Source: Chloroflexota bacterium (lineage in GTDB: Bacteria; Chloroflexota; Anaerolineae; UBA1429). From it: DNA of 16,751 nt. A model generated the notes under the pieces. It did not search any database and was not told where the DNA came from. It saw only the letters and a program-made list of their open reading frames with translations. The position numbers were made by a program, and so were the translations under genes. The DNA lies in contig JAAZBY010000627.1 in NCBI GenBank assembly GCA_012513595.1, positions 1 through 16,751 on the forward strand, read 5' to 3'. Shown here in pieces: positions 1-8,054 of the stretch. The first letter of the stretch is position 1, and every line of letters starts with the position of its first letter.

Positions 1-390
1 CTGCGCGGCAAGCACGCCGTGATGGTGGGGCGCAGCAACATCGTCGGGCGGCCCATGGCCCTGCTGATGCTGCACCAGCACGCCACCGTCACCATCTGTC
101 ATTCGCGCACCCCGGATCTGGGCGCCGTCACGCGGCAGGGTGATGTGCTGGTTGCTGCGGTGGGGCGGGCCAAGATCGTTACCGGGGAGATGATCAAGCC
201 GGGCGCCGTAGTCATCGACTTTGGCGTCAACGTGGTGGGAGACACCATGGTGGGCGACGTCGATACCGCGGCGGCCATGGAGGTGGCCAGCTACGTCACG
301 CCGGTGCCCGGCGGGACGGGGCCTATGACCAACGTGATGCTCATGCGCAACACGCTGGCCGCCGCGAGACGGCAACTGGGGGAGGACTAG
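1..390 (+). CDS. folD: FolD, methylene-THF dehydrogenase / methenyl-THF cyclohydrolase (3' part)
   Basis: This is the C-terminal 129 residues of the bifunctional cytosolic enzyme that interconverts 5,10-methylene-THF, 5,10-methenyl-THF and 10-formyl-THF using NAD(P). The gene is cut by the window edge; reading frame 1 is open from base 1 and ends at TAG 388-390. The visible part is most of the NAD(P)-binding domain. It contains the family segment [16 protein letters not shown], the ICHSRTPDL segment that follows it, the [24 protein letters not shown] core, and the C-terminal signature [14 protein letters not shown]. The family usually has V where this protein has T (PGGVGPMT). Full-length FolD is about 280-300 residues, so roughly the first 155 are missing from view. 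The stop lies 53 bp before fhs, which has its own ribosome site but no visible promoter, so the two are probably cotranscribed. Identity is secure. Confidence 0.96.
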   Translation: MRGKHAVMVGRSNIVGRPMALLMLHQHATVTICHSRTPDLGAVTRQGDVLVAAVGRAKIVTGEMIKPGAVVIDFGVNVVGDTMVGDVDTAAAMEVASYVTPVPGGTGPMTNVMLMRNTLAAARRQLGED

Positions 391-443
391 GCTCGCAACA
401 CGCCCGGAGGCTTCGGACACCAGCCAGACGAAGGAGAACATCG

Positions 444-2180
444 ATGAAGAGCGACCTGGAAATCGCCCAGGCAGCACAGCTAAAGCCGATCCTAGAGATC
501 GCGGAGAGCATCGGCCTCCAACAGCAGGACCTGGAGCCCTATGGTTGGTACAAGGCCAAGGTGCACCTCGACGTGCGCGACCGGTTTGCTGACCGGCCCA
601 ATGCCAAGTATGTCGACGTGACGGCCATCACCCCGACCCCGCTGGGCGAAGGCAAGACCACCACCACGGTGGGGCTCTCGCAGGCGTTGGCGACGGAGTT
701 GGGGCACCGCGTGTTCACCTGTATCCGGCAGCCGTCCATGGGCCCCACGTTCGGCATCAAGGGCGGGGCGGCCGGCGGCGGGTACTCGCAGATCGTGCCG
801 ATGGAGGACTTTAACCTCCACCTGACCGGCGACATCCACGCGGTAAGCGTCGCACACAACCTGGCCGCGGCGGCCATCGATGGCCGCATGCTCCACGAGC
901 GCCGCCTGTCGGACCGGGCGCTGGAGCGGGCCGGCGTCAAGCGCCTGGGGATCGACCCCTTCTCGATCATCTGGAACCGCGTGGTCGACGTCGAGGACGC
1001 TGCCCTGCGCGACATCGTCATCGGCCTGGGCGGTGAGGGCAACGGCTCTCCGCGGCAGGCGGGCTACGACATTTCGGTGGCCAGCGAGGTGATGGCCATT
1101 CTGGCCCTGGCCACCAGCGTCCAGGACCTGCGTGAGCGCCTGGGCCGCATCGTGGTGGGCACCGACATGAACTCCAAGCCGGTGACGACGGAGGACCTGG
1201 GCGTGGCCGGGGCCATGGCCGTCCTGATGAGGGACGCGCTGATGCCCAACCTGATGCAGACGCTGGAGAACACGCCCGCCTTTGTGCACGCCGGGCCCTT
1301 TGCCAACATTGCCCACGGCAACTCCTCCGTTGTGGCGGATCAGATCGCCGTCAAGCTGTCGGACTATGTGATCACCGAGTCGGGCTTTGCTGCCGACATC
1401 GGCATGGAAAAGTTACTGGACATCAAGTGCCGCACCAGCGGGCTGATCCCCAACTGTGTGGTGCTGGTGGCCACGGTGCGCGCGCTCAAGATGCACGGCG
1501 GCCTGGGCCGGGTCGTCCCGGGCAAGCCGCTGCCCACCGAGCTCACCACCGAGAACCTGCCATACCTGCAGAAGGGCGCCGCGAACATGTGCGCCCATAT
1601 CGCCATCGCCCGGCAGTTCGGCATCCCGGTGGTGGTGTGCATCAACCGCTTCAACACCGATACCGAGCGGGAGATCGCGCTGCTGCAAAAGATCGCCAAA
1701 GATGCCGGTGCCTTTGCCGCCGTGCCCAGCGACCATTGGGCCCGCGGTGGGGCTGGGGCGCGGGAGCTCGCCGAGGCGGTGGTGGCGGCCTGTGAGCAGC
1801 CGAGCAACTTCCAGTTCCTCTACCCGCTGGACATCCCCATCAAGGACAAGATCGAAACGATCGCGACGCGCATCTATGGGGCGGATGGCGTGGACTACTT
1901 GCCGGCCGCGGCCGACAAGCTCAAGCTCTATACCACCCTGGGCTACGACAAGCTGCCGATCTGCATGGCCAAGACGCACCTGTCGCTGACCCACGACCCC
2001 ACCATCAAGGGCGTGCCCAAGGGCTGGAGGCTGCCGATCCGGGACATCCGCGCCAGTATCGGCGCCGGCTTCCTCTATCCGCTGTGCGGAGAGATGAAGA
2101 CCATGCCGGGCCTGCCTCGCCGGCCATCCTTCATGGGCATCGACATCGACGCCGACGGCAAGATCATCGGCCTGTCCTGA
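444..2180 (+). CDS. fhs: Formate-tetrahydrofolate ligase (formyl-THF synthetase)
   Basis: This 578-residue cytosolic enzyme joins formate to tetrahydrofolate with ATP, giving 10-formyl-THF. It is the entry step of the methyl branch of the Wood-Ljungdahl pathway and a source of formyl groups for purines. Visible family marks are the N-terminal [11 protein letters not shown] and [10 protein letters not shown] segments, the P-loop [10 protein letters not shown] at about residues 65-74, the [21 protein letters not shown] stretch, the [14 protein letters not shown] segment and the C-terminal TMPGLP motif. The length is close to the usual 555-560, slightly longer. The start ATG at 444 follows GGAG at 433-436 with 7-nt spacing. 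It lies just downstream of folD, and a perfect 12-bp hairpin follows the stop. The pairing with FolD supports a shared one-carbon role. Whether flow runs in the acetogenic or the oxidative direction cannot be told from sequence. Confidence 0.98.
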   Translation: MKSDLEIAQAAQLKPILEIAESIGLQQQDLEPYGWYKAKVHLDVRDRFADRPNAKYVDVTAITPTPLGEGKTTTTVGLSQALATELGHRVFTCIRQPSMGPTFGIKGGAAGGGYSQIVPMEDFNLHLTGDIHAVSVAHNLAAAAIDGRMLHERRLSDRALERAGVKRLGIDPFSIIWNRVVDVEDAALRDIVIGLGGEGNGSPRQAGYDISVASEVMAILALATSVQDLRERLGRIVVGTDMNSKPVTTEDLGVAGAMAVLMRDALMPNLMQTLENTPAFVHAGPFANIAHGNSSVVADQIAVKLSDYVITESGFAADIGMEKLLDIKCRTSGLIPNCVVLVATVRALKMHGGLGRVVPGKPLPTELTTENLPYLQKGAANMCAHIAIARQFGIPVVVCINRFNTDTEREIALLQKIAKDAGAFAAVPSDHWARGGAGARELAEAVVAACEQPSNFQFLYPLDIPIKDKIETIATRIYGADGVDYLPAAADKLKLYTTLGYDKLPICMAKTHLSLTHDPTIKGVPKGWRLPIRDIRASIGAGFLYPLCGEMKTMPGLPRRPSFMGIDIDADGKIIGLS

Positions 2181-2201
2181 GGCGTTCGTCCGGGGGACAT
2201 T

Positions 2202-2231
2202 CACAGGCCAGGGCAGGCGCCCTGGCCTGTG
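2202..2231 (+). terminator. Hairpin terminator after fhs
   Basis: A perfect 12-bp inverted repeat (CACAGGCCAGGG and CCCTGGCCTGTG) with a 6-nt loop begins 22 bp after the fhs stop. Only a weak T-run (CGTTTA) follows, so intrinsic termination is plausible but not textbook. Its position between the fhs stop and the tilS promoter fits a transcript end. Confidence 0.7.
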
Positions 2232-2242
2232 CGTTTATGGCG

Positions 2243-2271
2243 TTGGCGGCCAGCCTGCGCGCAGGTAGAAT
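2243..2271 (+). promoter_or_regulatory. Sigma70-like promoter for tilS
   Basis: TTGGCG at 2243-2248 and TAGAAT at 2266-2271 are separated by 17 bp. The predicted transcript start is near 2278, leaving a leader of about 11 nt that contains the GAGG ribosome site. This also argues for the GTG start at 2289 over the GTG at 2229, which lies upstream of the promoter and inside the terminator hairpin. Confidence 0.6.
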
Positions 2272-2288
2272 GGGCGCGGAGAGGAAAG

Positions 2289-3782
2289 GTGAACGAGATC
2301 ATCCGCGCGGTGCGCGAGACGGTAACGGAGCACGGCCTGCTCATCGCGGGGGACACCGTGGTAGTGGGCGTGTCGGGCGGGGCCGACTCGTTGGTGCTGC
2401 TGCACGTGCTCGCCTGCCTGGGCGAGGAGTTCGGCGTGCGGCTGGCGGTGGGCCACCTCGAGCATGGCATCCGCGGGCCAGAGTCGCTGGCTGATGCGGA
2501 GTATGTGCGGGAGATCGGCAAGGCCTGGGGGGTGCCCGTCACCGTCGCGAACCGGGACGTGCCCGCCCTGGCCCGCGCGCGTGGCCTGGCGCTGGAGGAG
2601 GCCGCCCGGCAGGAGCGCTACCGCTTCCTGGCGGTGCTGGCCCGCTCCCTCGGCGGGCGGACGGTGGCCGTTGCCCACCACGGGGACGACCAGGTTGAGA
2701 CGGTGCTGATGCACCTATTGCGGGGCGCGGGCCTCGGGGGCCTGCGTGGCATGCGGCCCCTCTCATGGCTCGACGAGCTGCGCCTCGGCGAGGAGCCGGA
2801 GGCGCCGCCGGCCGCGGGGGACAGGATTCGGCTCATCCGCCCCCTCCTCGGCGTGGAGCGCGCCGCCATCGAGGAGTACTGCCGGGCGGAGGGCCTCCGG
2901 CCGCGCTTCGACCGCTCCAACCTTGACACGACCTACTTTCGCAACCGGCTGCGGCACGAGCTGATTCCCATCCTGGAGACCTACAACCCCAACGTCCGCG
3001 CCGTGCTGCGGCGCACGGCGGAGGCGGTGGCCGGCGACTATGCCCTCTTGCGCGAACACCTCGCCGTGGCCTGGCCCGGGCTCGTGCGTGCCGAGTCGTC
3101 CGAGGCGATCATCTTCGACCTCGAGGCATTACGCGGCCTGCCCGACGGCCTGCTCCGCTCGGCGCTGCGCGAGGGGATCCACCGGCTGCGCTGGTCGCTC
3201 CGTAACATCGGCTGGGTGCACGTCGACGACGCCGTGCGGGTGGTGCGTCGGGGGCAGACGGGCGCCGCGGCGACCCTGCCGGGTGGCCTGCTCCTGCGGC
3301 TGGGCTATGATGACGCGGTGATGGCCGACTCCGACCGCCCGCCGGCGCCGTCCGGCGGACCCCGCCTGGAGGGCGGGCCGCGGGAGGTCGCCGTTCCCGG
3401 CTGTACGCCGCTTGGCGCGGAGTGGGAACTGGTCATCCGGGAGGTCGCGCGCGGCGATCTGCCGCACGATTGGGATGTTGCCCCACATCCCCTGCTGGCC
3501 TACCTGGACGCCGATCGCCTGGCGCAGCCGCTGACGTTGCGCTCTCGCCAGCCCGGAGACTGGCTGATGCCCCTGGGCATGGGGGGCCGCCGGCAACGGC
3601 TGGCCGACCTGATGATCAACGTCAAGATCCCCCGCGCAGAGCGCGACGAGGCGCCGCTCCTGGTTGGCGGAGAGGAGATCGCCTGGGTGGTGGGCTGGCG
3701 GACGGACACACGGAGCGCGGTTCGCGAGGGTACCCGTCGCATTCTGGTTGCCGAGGTCCGCCGCCGGCGGGCCGCGGAGTAG
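2289..3782 (+). CDS. tilS: tRNA(Ile)-lysidine synthase
   Basis: TilS attaches lysine to C34 of the tRNA-Ile with a CAU anticodon, using ATP, so that it reads AUA codons. It is essential in most bacteria and acts in the cytosol. The 497-residue product shows the N-type ATP-pyrophosphatase P-loop SGGADS at residues 29-34, GHLEHGIRG at about 55-63, the RYRFL segment at 110-114, the HHGDDQVET motif at about 130-138, and RFDRSNLDTTYFRNRLRHEL. The C-terminal TilS domain is marked by LRSRQPGDWL and the KIPRAERDEAPLLV stretch. The length is at the upper end of the family. I chose GTG 2289 because GAGG lies just upstream, the protein then begins like its homologues, and a promoter sits directly before it. 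The methyltransferase gene starts 8 bp after its stop, so the two are cotranscribed. Confidence 0.95.
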   Translation: MNEIIRAVRETVTEHGLLIAGDTVVVGVSGGADSLVLLHVLACLGEEFGVRLAVGHLEHGIRGPESLADAEYVREIGKAWGVPVTVANRDVPALARARGLALEEAARQERYRFLAVLARSLGGRTVAVAHHGDDQVETVLMHLLRGAGLGGLRGMRPLSWLDELRLGEEPEAPPAAGDRIRLIRPLLGVERAAIEEYCRAEGLRPRFDRSNLDTTYFRNRLRHELIPILETYNPNVRAVLRRTAEAVAGDYALLREHLAVAWPGLVRAESSEAIIFDLEALRGLPDGLLRSALREGIHRLRWSLRNIGWVHVDDAVRVVRRGQTGAAATLPGGLLLRLGYDDAVMADSDRPPAPSGGPRLEGGPREVAVPGCTPLGAEWELVIREVARGDLPHDWDVAPHPLLAYLDADRLAQPLTLRSRQPGDWLMPLGMGGRRQRLADLMINVKIPRAERDEAPLLVGGEEIAWVVGWRTDTRSAVREGTRRILVAEVRRRRAAE

Positions 3783-3790
3783 AGGAGCGC

Positions 3791-4990
3791 ATGAGCACAG
3801 CAGCATCCCAAACAATCGTCCTGCGAGAGGGGCGCGAGGCGTCGCTGCGTCGTCGCCACCCCTGGGTGTTCTCCGGCGCCATCGGGCGCAAGGTCGGCGA
3901 GCCGGCGGCGGGCGATATCGTCGAGGTGCGCTCCGCCGCCGGGGAGTTTCTGGCGCGGGGCTACTACAACCCCGCCTCCAGCCTGGCCGTGCGGGTGCTG
4001 ACCTGGGAGGAGGCCACCCCTGTTGGCCCCGACCTGTGGCGGGGGCGCTTGGCCGCCGCGCTGCGGCGCCGGCAGGCGCTGGCCGTGGACCCTGGCACTG
4101 GCGCCTATCGGCTGGTCTACGCCGAGTCCGACGGGCTGCCCGGCCTGATCGTGGACCGCTACGGCGATTGGCTGGTGCTGCAGTCGCTGACGCTGGGGAT
4201 GGACGCGCTCAAGGGGGAGATCGTCCCTGCCCTGGTTGACCTGACGGCGCCCCGCGGCATCTTTGAGCGCAGCGACGCCGACGTGCGCGCGCAGGAGGGC
4301 CTAGCCAGCGTGACCGGTCTGCTCTACGGTGAGGAGCCGCCCGACCTGCTGGAGACTGCCGAGAACGGCTACCGCTTCCTGGTGGACGTGCGGGCCGGCC
4401 ACAAGACCGGCGCCTACCTGGACCAGCGCGAAAACCGCCGTAAGGTGGCCCCCTACTGCCGCGACGCCGAAGTGTTGAACGCCTTCTCGTACACCGGGGG
4501 CTTTGCCGTCTATGCCGCCGCCCAGGGGGCCGCCCTGGTGGCCAACCTGGACACTTCCGCCGAGGCCCTGCGCCTGGCCGAGGAGAACCTGCGCCTGAAC
4601 GGGTCTAGGGCCCGGGTCGAGAACATCCAGGGGGACGCTTTCCGCACGCTGCGGCGCTTCCGCGACGAGGGGCGCCAGTTCGACGTCATCGTGCTGGACC
4701 CGCCCAAGTTCGCCTTTTCGCGGGCCCAGGTTCCCTCGGCCACCCGGGGGTACAAAGACATCAACCTGCTGAGCATGCGCCTGCTGCGGCCCGGGGGAGT
4801 GCTGGCGACGTTTTCGTGTTCGGGCTCGGTGAGCGAGGACCTCTTTCAAAAGGTGGTGTTCGGCGCCAGCCTCGACGCTGGCCGCGAGGTGCGCATCCTC
4901 GAGCGCTTGGCGCAGGGGCCCGACCATCCCGTGCTGCTGACGGTCCCCGAGTCGGCGTACTTGAAGGGGTTCATCTGCCGCGTGGAGTAG
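3791..4990 (+). CDS. rlmI: RlmI-type 23S rRNA (cytosine-C5) methyltransferase
   Basis: This 399-residue SAM-dependent class I methyltransferase matches the RlmI/YccW family, whose E. coli member makes m5C1962 in 23S rRNA and has nearly the same length (396). The N-terminal PUA-like RNA-binding domain (about residues 8-75) contains RRHPWVFSGAIG. The Rossmann methyltransferase domain has the SAM motif NAFSYTGGFAVYAA at 230-243, acidic D254 in the next strand, the DPPKFAFS motif IV at 303-310, RGYKDINLLSMRLL at 319-332 and FSCSG at 341-345, which holds the likely nucleophile C343. The C-terminus is DHPVLLTVPESAYLKGFICRV. The start ATG at 3791 is preceded by AGGAG at 3783-3787; the open frame extends much further upstream, but only as a shadow of tilS. 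It is cotranscribed with tilS. The exact target base in this organism is inferred from the family. Confidence 0.93.
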   Translation: MSTAASQTIVLREGREASLRRRHPWVFSGAIGRKVGEPAAGDIVEVRSAAGEFLARGYYNPASSLAVRVLTWEEATPVGPDLWRGRLAAALRRRQALAVDPGTGAYRLVYAESDGLPGLIVDRYGDWLVLQSLTLGMDALKGEIVPALVDLTAPRGIFERSDADVRAQEGLASVTGLLYGEEPPDLLETAENGYRFLVDVRAGHKTGAYLDQRENRRKVAPYCRDAEVLNAFSYTGGFAVYAAAQGAALVANLDTSAEALRLAEENLRLNGSRARVENIQGDAFRTLRRFRDEGRQFDVIVLDPPKFAFSRAQVPSATRGYKDINLLSMRLLRPGGVLATFSCSGSVSEDLFQKVVFGASLDAGREVRILERLAQGPDHPVLLTVPESAYLKGFICRVE

Positions 4991-5005
4991 GGCGCCGGGC
5001 CAGTC

Positions 5006-5034
5006 TTGGCAACGGGCGCAGATGTCCGTAGAAT
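5006..5034 (+). promoter_or_regulatory. Sigma70-like promoter for hpt
   Basis: TTGGCA at 5006-5011 and TAGAAT at 5029-5034 have a 17-bp spacer, each 5/6 to consensus. The expected transcript start is near 5041, giving a leader of about 44 nt. The architecture is almost the same as the tilS promoter (TTGGCG, 17 bp, TAGAAT), so hpt probably has its own transcript as well as any read-through from tilS-rlmI. Confidence 0.65.
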
Positions 5035-5084
5035 GAGGGCCGTTCACGGCGCGTGGCAGGCGCCGACTGCGTGAGGAGGGGTTT

Positions 5085-5633
5085 GTGGAATCACTGACCG
5101 AGGGCATCGCCCATATCCTGATCAGCCAGGAGCAGATCGAGCGTCGCGTGGCGGAGCTGGGAGCCGAGATCTCGCGCGACTATGAGGGGCGCGACCCGCT
5201 GCTCATCTGCGTGCTCAAGGGTGGCTACGTGTTCCTGGCCGATCTCACCCGGGCGCTGACCATACGCCATGCCGTGGACTTTATGGCCATCTCCTCCTAC
5301 GGAGACTCGACCCGGTCGACCGGGGTGGTCCGCATCCTGAAGGACCTGGACCGCGACATCACCAACCGGCACATCCTGATCGTCGAGGACATCATTGACA
5401 CGGGGCACACGCTGGCCTACCTGCTGGAGAACCTGGGCGTGCGCAACCCGGCCAGCATCCGGCTGTGCACCCTGCTGAACAAGACCTCGCGCCGCGAGGT
5501 GGACCTGACCGTGGACTATGTCGGGTTCGAGGTGGGGGACGAGTTCGTGATCGGCTACGGGCTGGACTACGCCGAGGCCTACCGGAACCTGCCGTACATC
5601 GCGGTGCTCAAGCCGGAGATGTACGAAAAGTAA
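5085..5633 (+). CDS. hpt: Hypoxanthine phosphoribosyltransferase
   Basis: This purine-salvage enzyme transfers the phosphoribosyl group of PRPP to hypoxanthine (and often guanine), giving IMP or GMP in the cytosol. The 182-residue product has the normal bacterial length. It shows LKGGYVF at 44-50, the SSYGDSTRSTG loop near residues 70-80, the PRPP-binding motif LIVEDIIDTGHTL at 98-110, and LNKTSRREV with the base-contacting lysine near 133. It ends with YVGFEVGDEFVIGYGLDYAE. The GTG start at 5085 is fixed by a strong AGGAGGGG ribosome site at 5074-5081. It sits after tilS and rlmI; tilS beside hpt is a widespread bacterial gene order, and here rlmI is placed between them. A hairpin terminator follows 40 bp after the stop. 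Confidence 0.96.
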   Translation: MESLTEGIAHILISQEQIERRVAELGAEISRDYEGRDPLLICVLKGGYVFLADLTRALTIRHAVDFMAISSYGDSTRSTGVVRILKDLDRDITNRHILIVEDIIDTGHTLAYLLENLGVRNPASIRLCTLLNKTSRREVDLTVDYVGFEVGDEFVIGYGLDYAEAYRNLPYIAVLKPEMYEK

Positions 5634-5672
5634 GTGCGCCGCCTGCCGTCGCGGGGGGGAAGAGGAAGAGAG

Positions 5673-5700
5673 GCGCCGGACCCCCCTTGGGGTCCGGCGC
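5673..5700. terminator. Bidirectional hairpin terminator between hpt and the aminotransferase
   Basis: A perfect 12-bp inverted repeat (GCGCCGGACCCC and GGGGTCCGGCGC) with a 4-nt CCTT loop lies in the 90-bp gap between two convergent genes. On the - strand it is followed by the pyrimidine-rich CTCTTCCTCTTCCCC, and on the + strand by TTGGCGTT. It can end both the hpt transcript and the polysaccharide operon. Confidence 0.8.
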
Positions 5701-5723
5701 TTGGCGTTACTCCGGGCGCGGCG

Positions 5724-6896
5724 CTAGCGCCTCTTCAGCGCTGCGGCCATGCGCTCCAGCGCCTTCTCGATCGCCTCCACCGAGTTGGCGTATGACAGCC
5801 TCAGGTAGCCCTGGCCGTACTGGCCGAACGACGTCCCCGCCAGGCAGGCCACCCCCGCCTCGTTCAGGAAGAACGCCTCCGCCTCGCGGCTGGTCATGCC
5901 GGTCCCGCTGATGTTCGGGAAGGCGTAAAAGGCGCCACCCGGCTTCACGCAGGTGATGCCGGGGATGGCGTTCAGCCCGTCCACCACCACCTGGCGCCGC
6001 TCGCGGAAGGCCTCTACCATGGCGGCGGCCGCGTCCTGCGGGCCGCGCAACGCCTCGAGCGCCGCCCACTGCGTCGCCGCGTTGGTGCAGGAGGCCGAGT
6101 TGACCATCAGCCGCGTGACGTGCTCGGCCAGGTCGGCCGGCATCACGCCGTAGCCGATGCGCCAACCCGTCATGGCGTACGTCTTGGAGAAGCCGTGCAG
6201 CAGGATGGTGCGCTCCTTGGTCGACATCCCCTCGAACTTGCTGATGGAGTGGAACTCTCCCTCATAGACAAAGCGCTCATAGACCTCGTCGGAGAGGACC
6301 GGAATGTCGCGCTCGACGCAGGCCTTGGCGATGGCCGCCAGGTCGTCCTCGGTGAGGATGCCGCCGGTCGGGTTCTGGGGAGAGTTGAGGATGATGAGCG
6401 CCGTGCGGTCGGTGATCAGGCTGAGCAGCTCGTCCACGTCAAAGCGAAAGCCCCTCTCCTCGCGGAGCGGGATGGGCACCGCCTTGGCCCCCACAAAGTT
6501 GATCATCGACTCGTAGATGGGAAAGCCAGGGTTGGGGTAGATCACCTCGGTGCCCGGCTCGGCCAGGGCCAGGATGGTGAAGAACATGATCGGCTTGGCG
6601 CCGGGCGTCACCACGACCTGGTTCATGTCTACCGCGTGCCCACGCGTGGCACCGGTGACCTCGGCGATGGCCGCGCGCAGCTCGGGGATGCCCTGCGCGG
6701 CGGTGTAGTGGGTGGCCCCACCACGCAGCGCGCGGCAGGCGGCCTCGACGATGTGCGGGGCGGTGTCAAAATCGGGCTCGCCGATCTCCAGGTGCACGAT
6801 GTCGTGCCCGGCGGCCTCCAGGGCCTTGGCGCGGGCGAGCACCTCAAAGGCGGACTCGGTGCCCAGGCGGTTCATGCGTTCGGCTAGACGGATCAT
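5724..6896 (-). CDS. PLP-dependent class I/II aminotransferase
   Basis: This 390-residue cytosolic fold-type I aminotransferase belongs to the group of thermophile-type aspartate and alanine aminotransferases. Visible marks are HLEIGEPDFDTAPHIVEAA near the N-terminus, HYTAAQGIPELRAAIA at about 63-78, VVTPGAKPIMFF at about 95-106, the NSPQNPTGG motif at 171-179 (substrate and cofactor contacts), LSDEVYERFVY at about 201-211, and FSKTYAMTGWRIGYG at 236-250 with the Schiff-base lysine K238. GYLRLSYANS near the C-terminus supplies the carboxylate-binding arginine. The start ATG at 6896 has GGAGGG six bases upstream. It lies 30 bp after the GT4 stop, so it is probably the last gene of the polysaccharide operon, although a sugar-related role is not shown. 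The amino donor and acceptor cannot be fixed from sequence. Confidence 0.92.
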   Translation of the reverse strand: MIRLAERMNRLGTESAFEVLARAKALEAAGHDIVHLEIGEPDFDTAPHIVEAACRALRGGATHYTAAQGIPELRAAIAEVTGATRGHAVDMNQVVVTPGAKPIMFFTILALAEPGTEVIYPNPGFPIYESMINFVGAKAVPIPLREERGFRFDVDELLSLITDRTALIILNSPQNPTGGILTEDDLAAIAKACVERDIPVLSDEVYERFVYEGEFHSISKFEGMSTKERTILLHGFSKTYAMTGWRIGYGVMPADLAEHVTRLMVNSASCTNAATQWAALEALRGPQDAAAAMVEAFRERRQVVVDGLNAIPGITCVKPGGAFYAFPNISGTGMTSREAEAFFLNEAGVACLAGTSFGQYGQGYLRLSYANSVEAIEKALERMAAALKRR

Positions 6897-6926
6897 CTCA
6901 TGCCCTCCAGGTGCGATCAGGCGACG

Positions 6927-8054
6927 TCAGGGCCCCACGAGTGACGCGTAGGCCTCCAGGAGCGCCTCGGCCGAGTGCTCCCAGCGGAAGCGGGAGACCC
7001 GTTGGCGCCCACGGAGGATCAGCGCGTCGCACAGTGCTGGCTCGCTTAGCAGGCGCCACACGGCGTGGGCCAGCTCACCGACGTCGTGCGGTGAAACGAG
7101 CAGGGCTGCGTCGCCCGCGACCTCGGGCATTGAGGATGCTTGCGCGGTTACTACCGGCGTGCCGCCGGCCATGGCCTCCAGGATGGGTATGCCGAACCCC
7201 TCGTACAGGGAGGGAAAGGCAAAGACGTCCGCCCCCTGGTAAAGCGCGGGGAGGTCGGCATCGTCCACGAAACCCGTGAGCAACACCGGCCCGCGCAGGC
7301 CAAGTTCGTCAATAGTAGCATAGATCGGTTCGTCCAGCCACCCCTTTCCGCCGGCGATCACCAACTGGTGCTCCACACCGTGTTCCTGGCGCAGCTGGCC
7401 AAAGGCGCGGATCAGCGTGGGAAAGTTCTTGCGCGGCTGCAGCGTGCCCACGCCCAGGATGTAGGGGCGGTCGATCCCGTAGCGCTCCCTTACGCGGGTG
7501 ACCTCGTCCGCCGGTACCGGCGTCGAGAACCTCTCCTCCACCCCCACGTACACGGTGCGCACCCGGTCAGGTGGCACCGCGAGCAGCTCGATGACGTCCT
7601 GCCGAGTGTTCTCCGAGTCGGCCAGCACCAGGTCGGCGCGGGCCACCGAGCGGGGCACCGAGCGCATCAGGTACTCGAGCAGGGGCGGAGAGGAGCACTC
7701 TGGGTAGCGCATGAACGATAGGTCATGGACGGTGAGCACCGTGCGCGCCCGCCACACCGGCGGCAGCACAAAGTCGGGGGAGTGAAAGACGTCGGCCGGC
7801 CCGGTGACCAGCTCGACGGGCAGCGGCAGGCGCAGCCTCTGCCACAGTATCGACAGGTGCCGATCGGTGAGGGGCAGGGAGCGATAGCGAAAGTTGGCTG
7901 GCCAACGCGTCGCGCGCGGGTCACGCCCGGCGCTGAACAGGGTGTAGCGATTCTCCGAGTCCTTGGCCGCCAGCGCCTCGATGAGGCCGCGGGTGTAGCG
8001 GCCGATCCCGGCCCCCTGGCGCACCGCAGAGGTGTAGTCGATGCCGATGCGCAT
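6927..8054 (-). CDS. GT4-family glycosyltransferase
   Basis: This 375-residue GT-B retaining glycosyltransferase moves a sugar from a nucleotide-sugar donor to a growing glycan at the cytosolic face of the membrane. The N-terminal domain begins MRIGIDYTSAVRQGAGIGRY, with the glycine loop typical of the acceptor domain. TVHDLSFMRYPE lies near residues 108-118. The C-terminal domain has GVGTLQPRKNF at 201-211, GFVDDADLPALYQGADVFAF at 261-280, and the GT4 E-x7-E motif EGFGIPILE at 285-293. The start ATG at 8054 shares one base with the stop of the upstream gtrA-like gene (TGATG), which indicates translational coupling. An open frame extends to 8159 but only inside gtrA. The sugar and acceptor are not predictable; mannosyl- and rhamnosyltransferases look alike here. 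Confidence 0.92.
   Translation of the reverse strand: MRIGIDYTSAVRQGAGIGRYTRGLIEALAAKDSENRYTLFSAGRDPRATRWPANFRYRSLPLTDRHLSILWQRLRLPLPVELVTGPADVFHSPDFVLPPVWRARTVLTVHDLSFMRYPECSSPPLLEYLMRSVPRSVARADLVLADSENTRQDVIELLAVPPDRVRTVYVGVEERFSTPVPADEVTRVRERYGIDRPYILGVGTLQPRKNFPTLIRAFGQLRQEHGVEHQLVIAGGKGWLDEPIYATIDELGLRGPVLLTGFVDDADLPALYQGADVFAFPSLYEGFGIPILEAMAGGTPVVTAQASSMPEVAGDAALLVSPHDVGELAHAVWRLLSEPALCDALILRGRQRVSRFRWEHSAEALLEAYASLVGP

Noticed and set aside
492..1316. Long antisense ORF (274 codons) opposite fhs, and similar ones at 1413-2204
   Set aside because: They lie wholly within a well-identified gene, are rich in Arg, Gly, His and Pro, and match no family. They are a product of high GC at third codon positions.
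2229..2288. Upstream GTG start for TilS
   Set aside because: It lies inside the terminator hairpin and upstream of the promoter at 2243-2271, and the added residues do not resemble TilS.
3422..3790. N-terminal extension of the RlmI-type protein
   Set aside because: The extension runs in another frame of tilS and is low-complexity. ATG 3791 has a ribosome site and gives the family length.
4301..5107. 268-codon antisense ORF opposite rlmI
   Set aside because: It is a shadow of a clearly identified methyltransferase, with no motif and no ribosome site.
6120..6887. 255-codon ORF opposite the aminotransferase
   Set aside because: The gene on the other strand has all catalytic motifs, while this frame is rich in Gly, His, Asp and Val without a domain.
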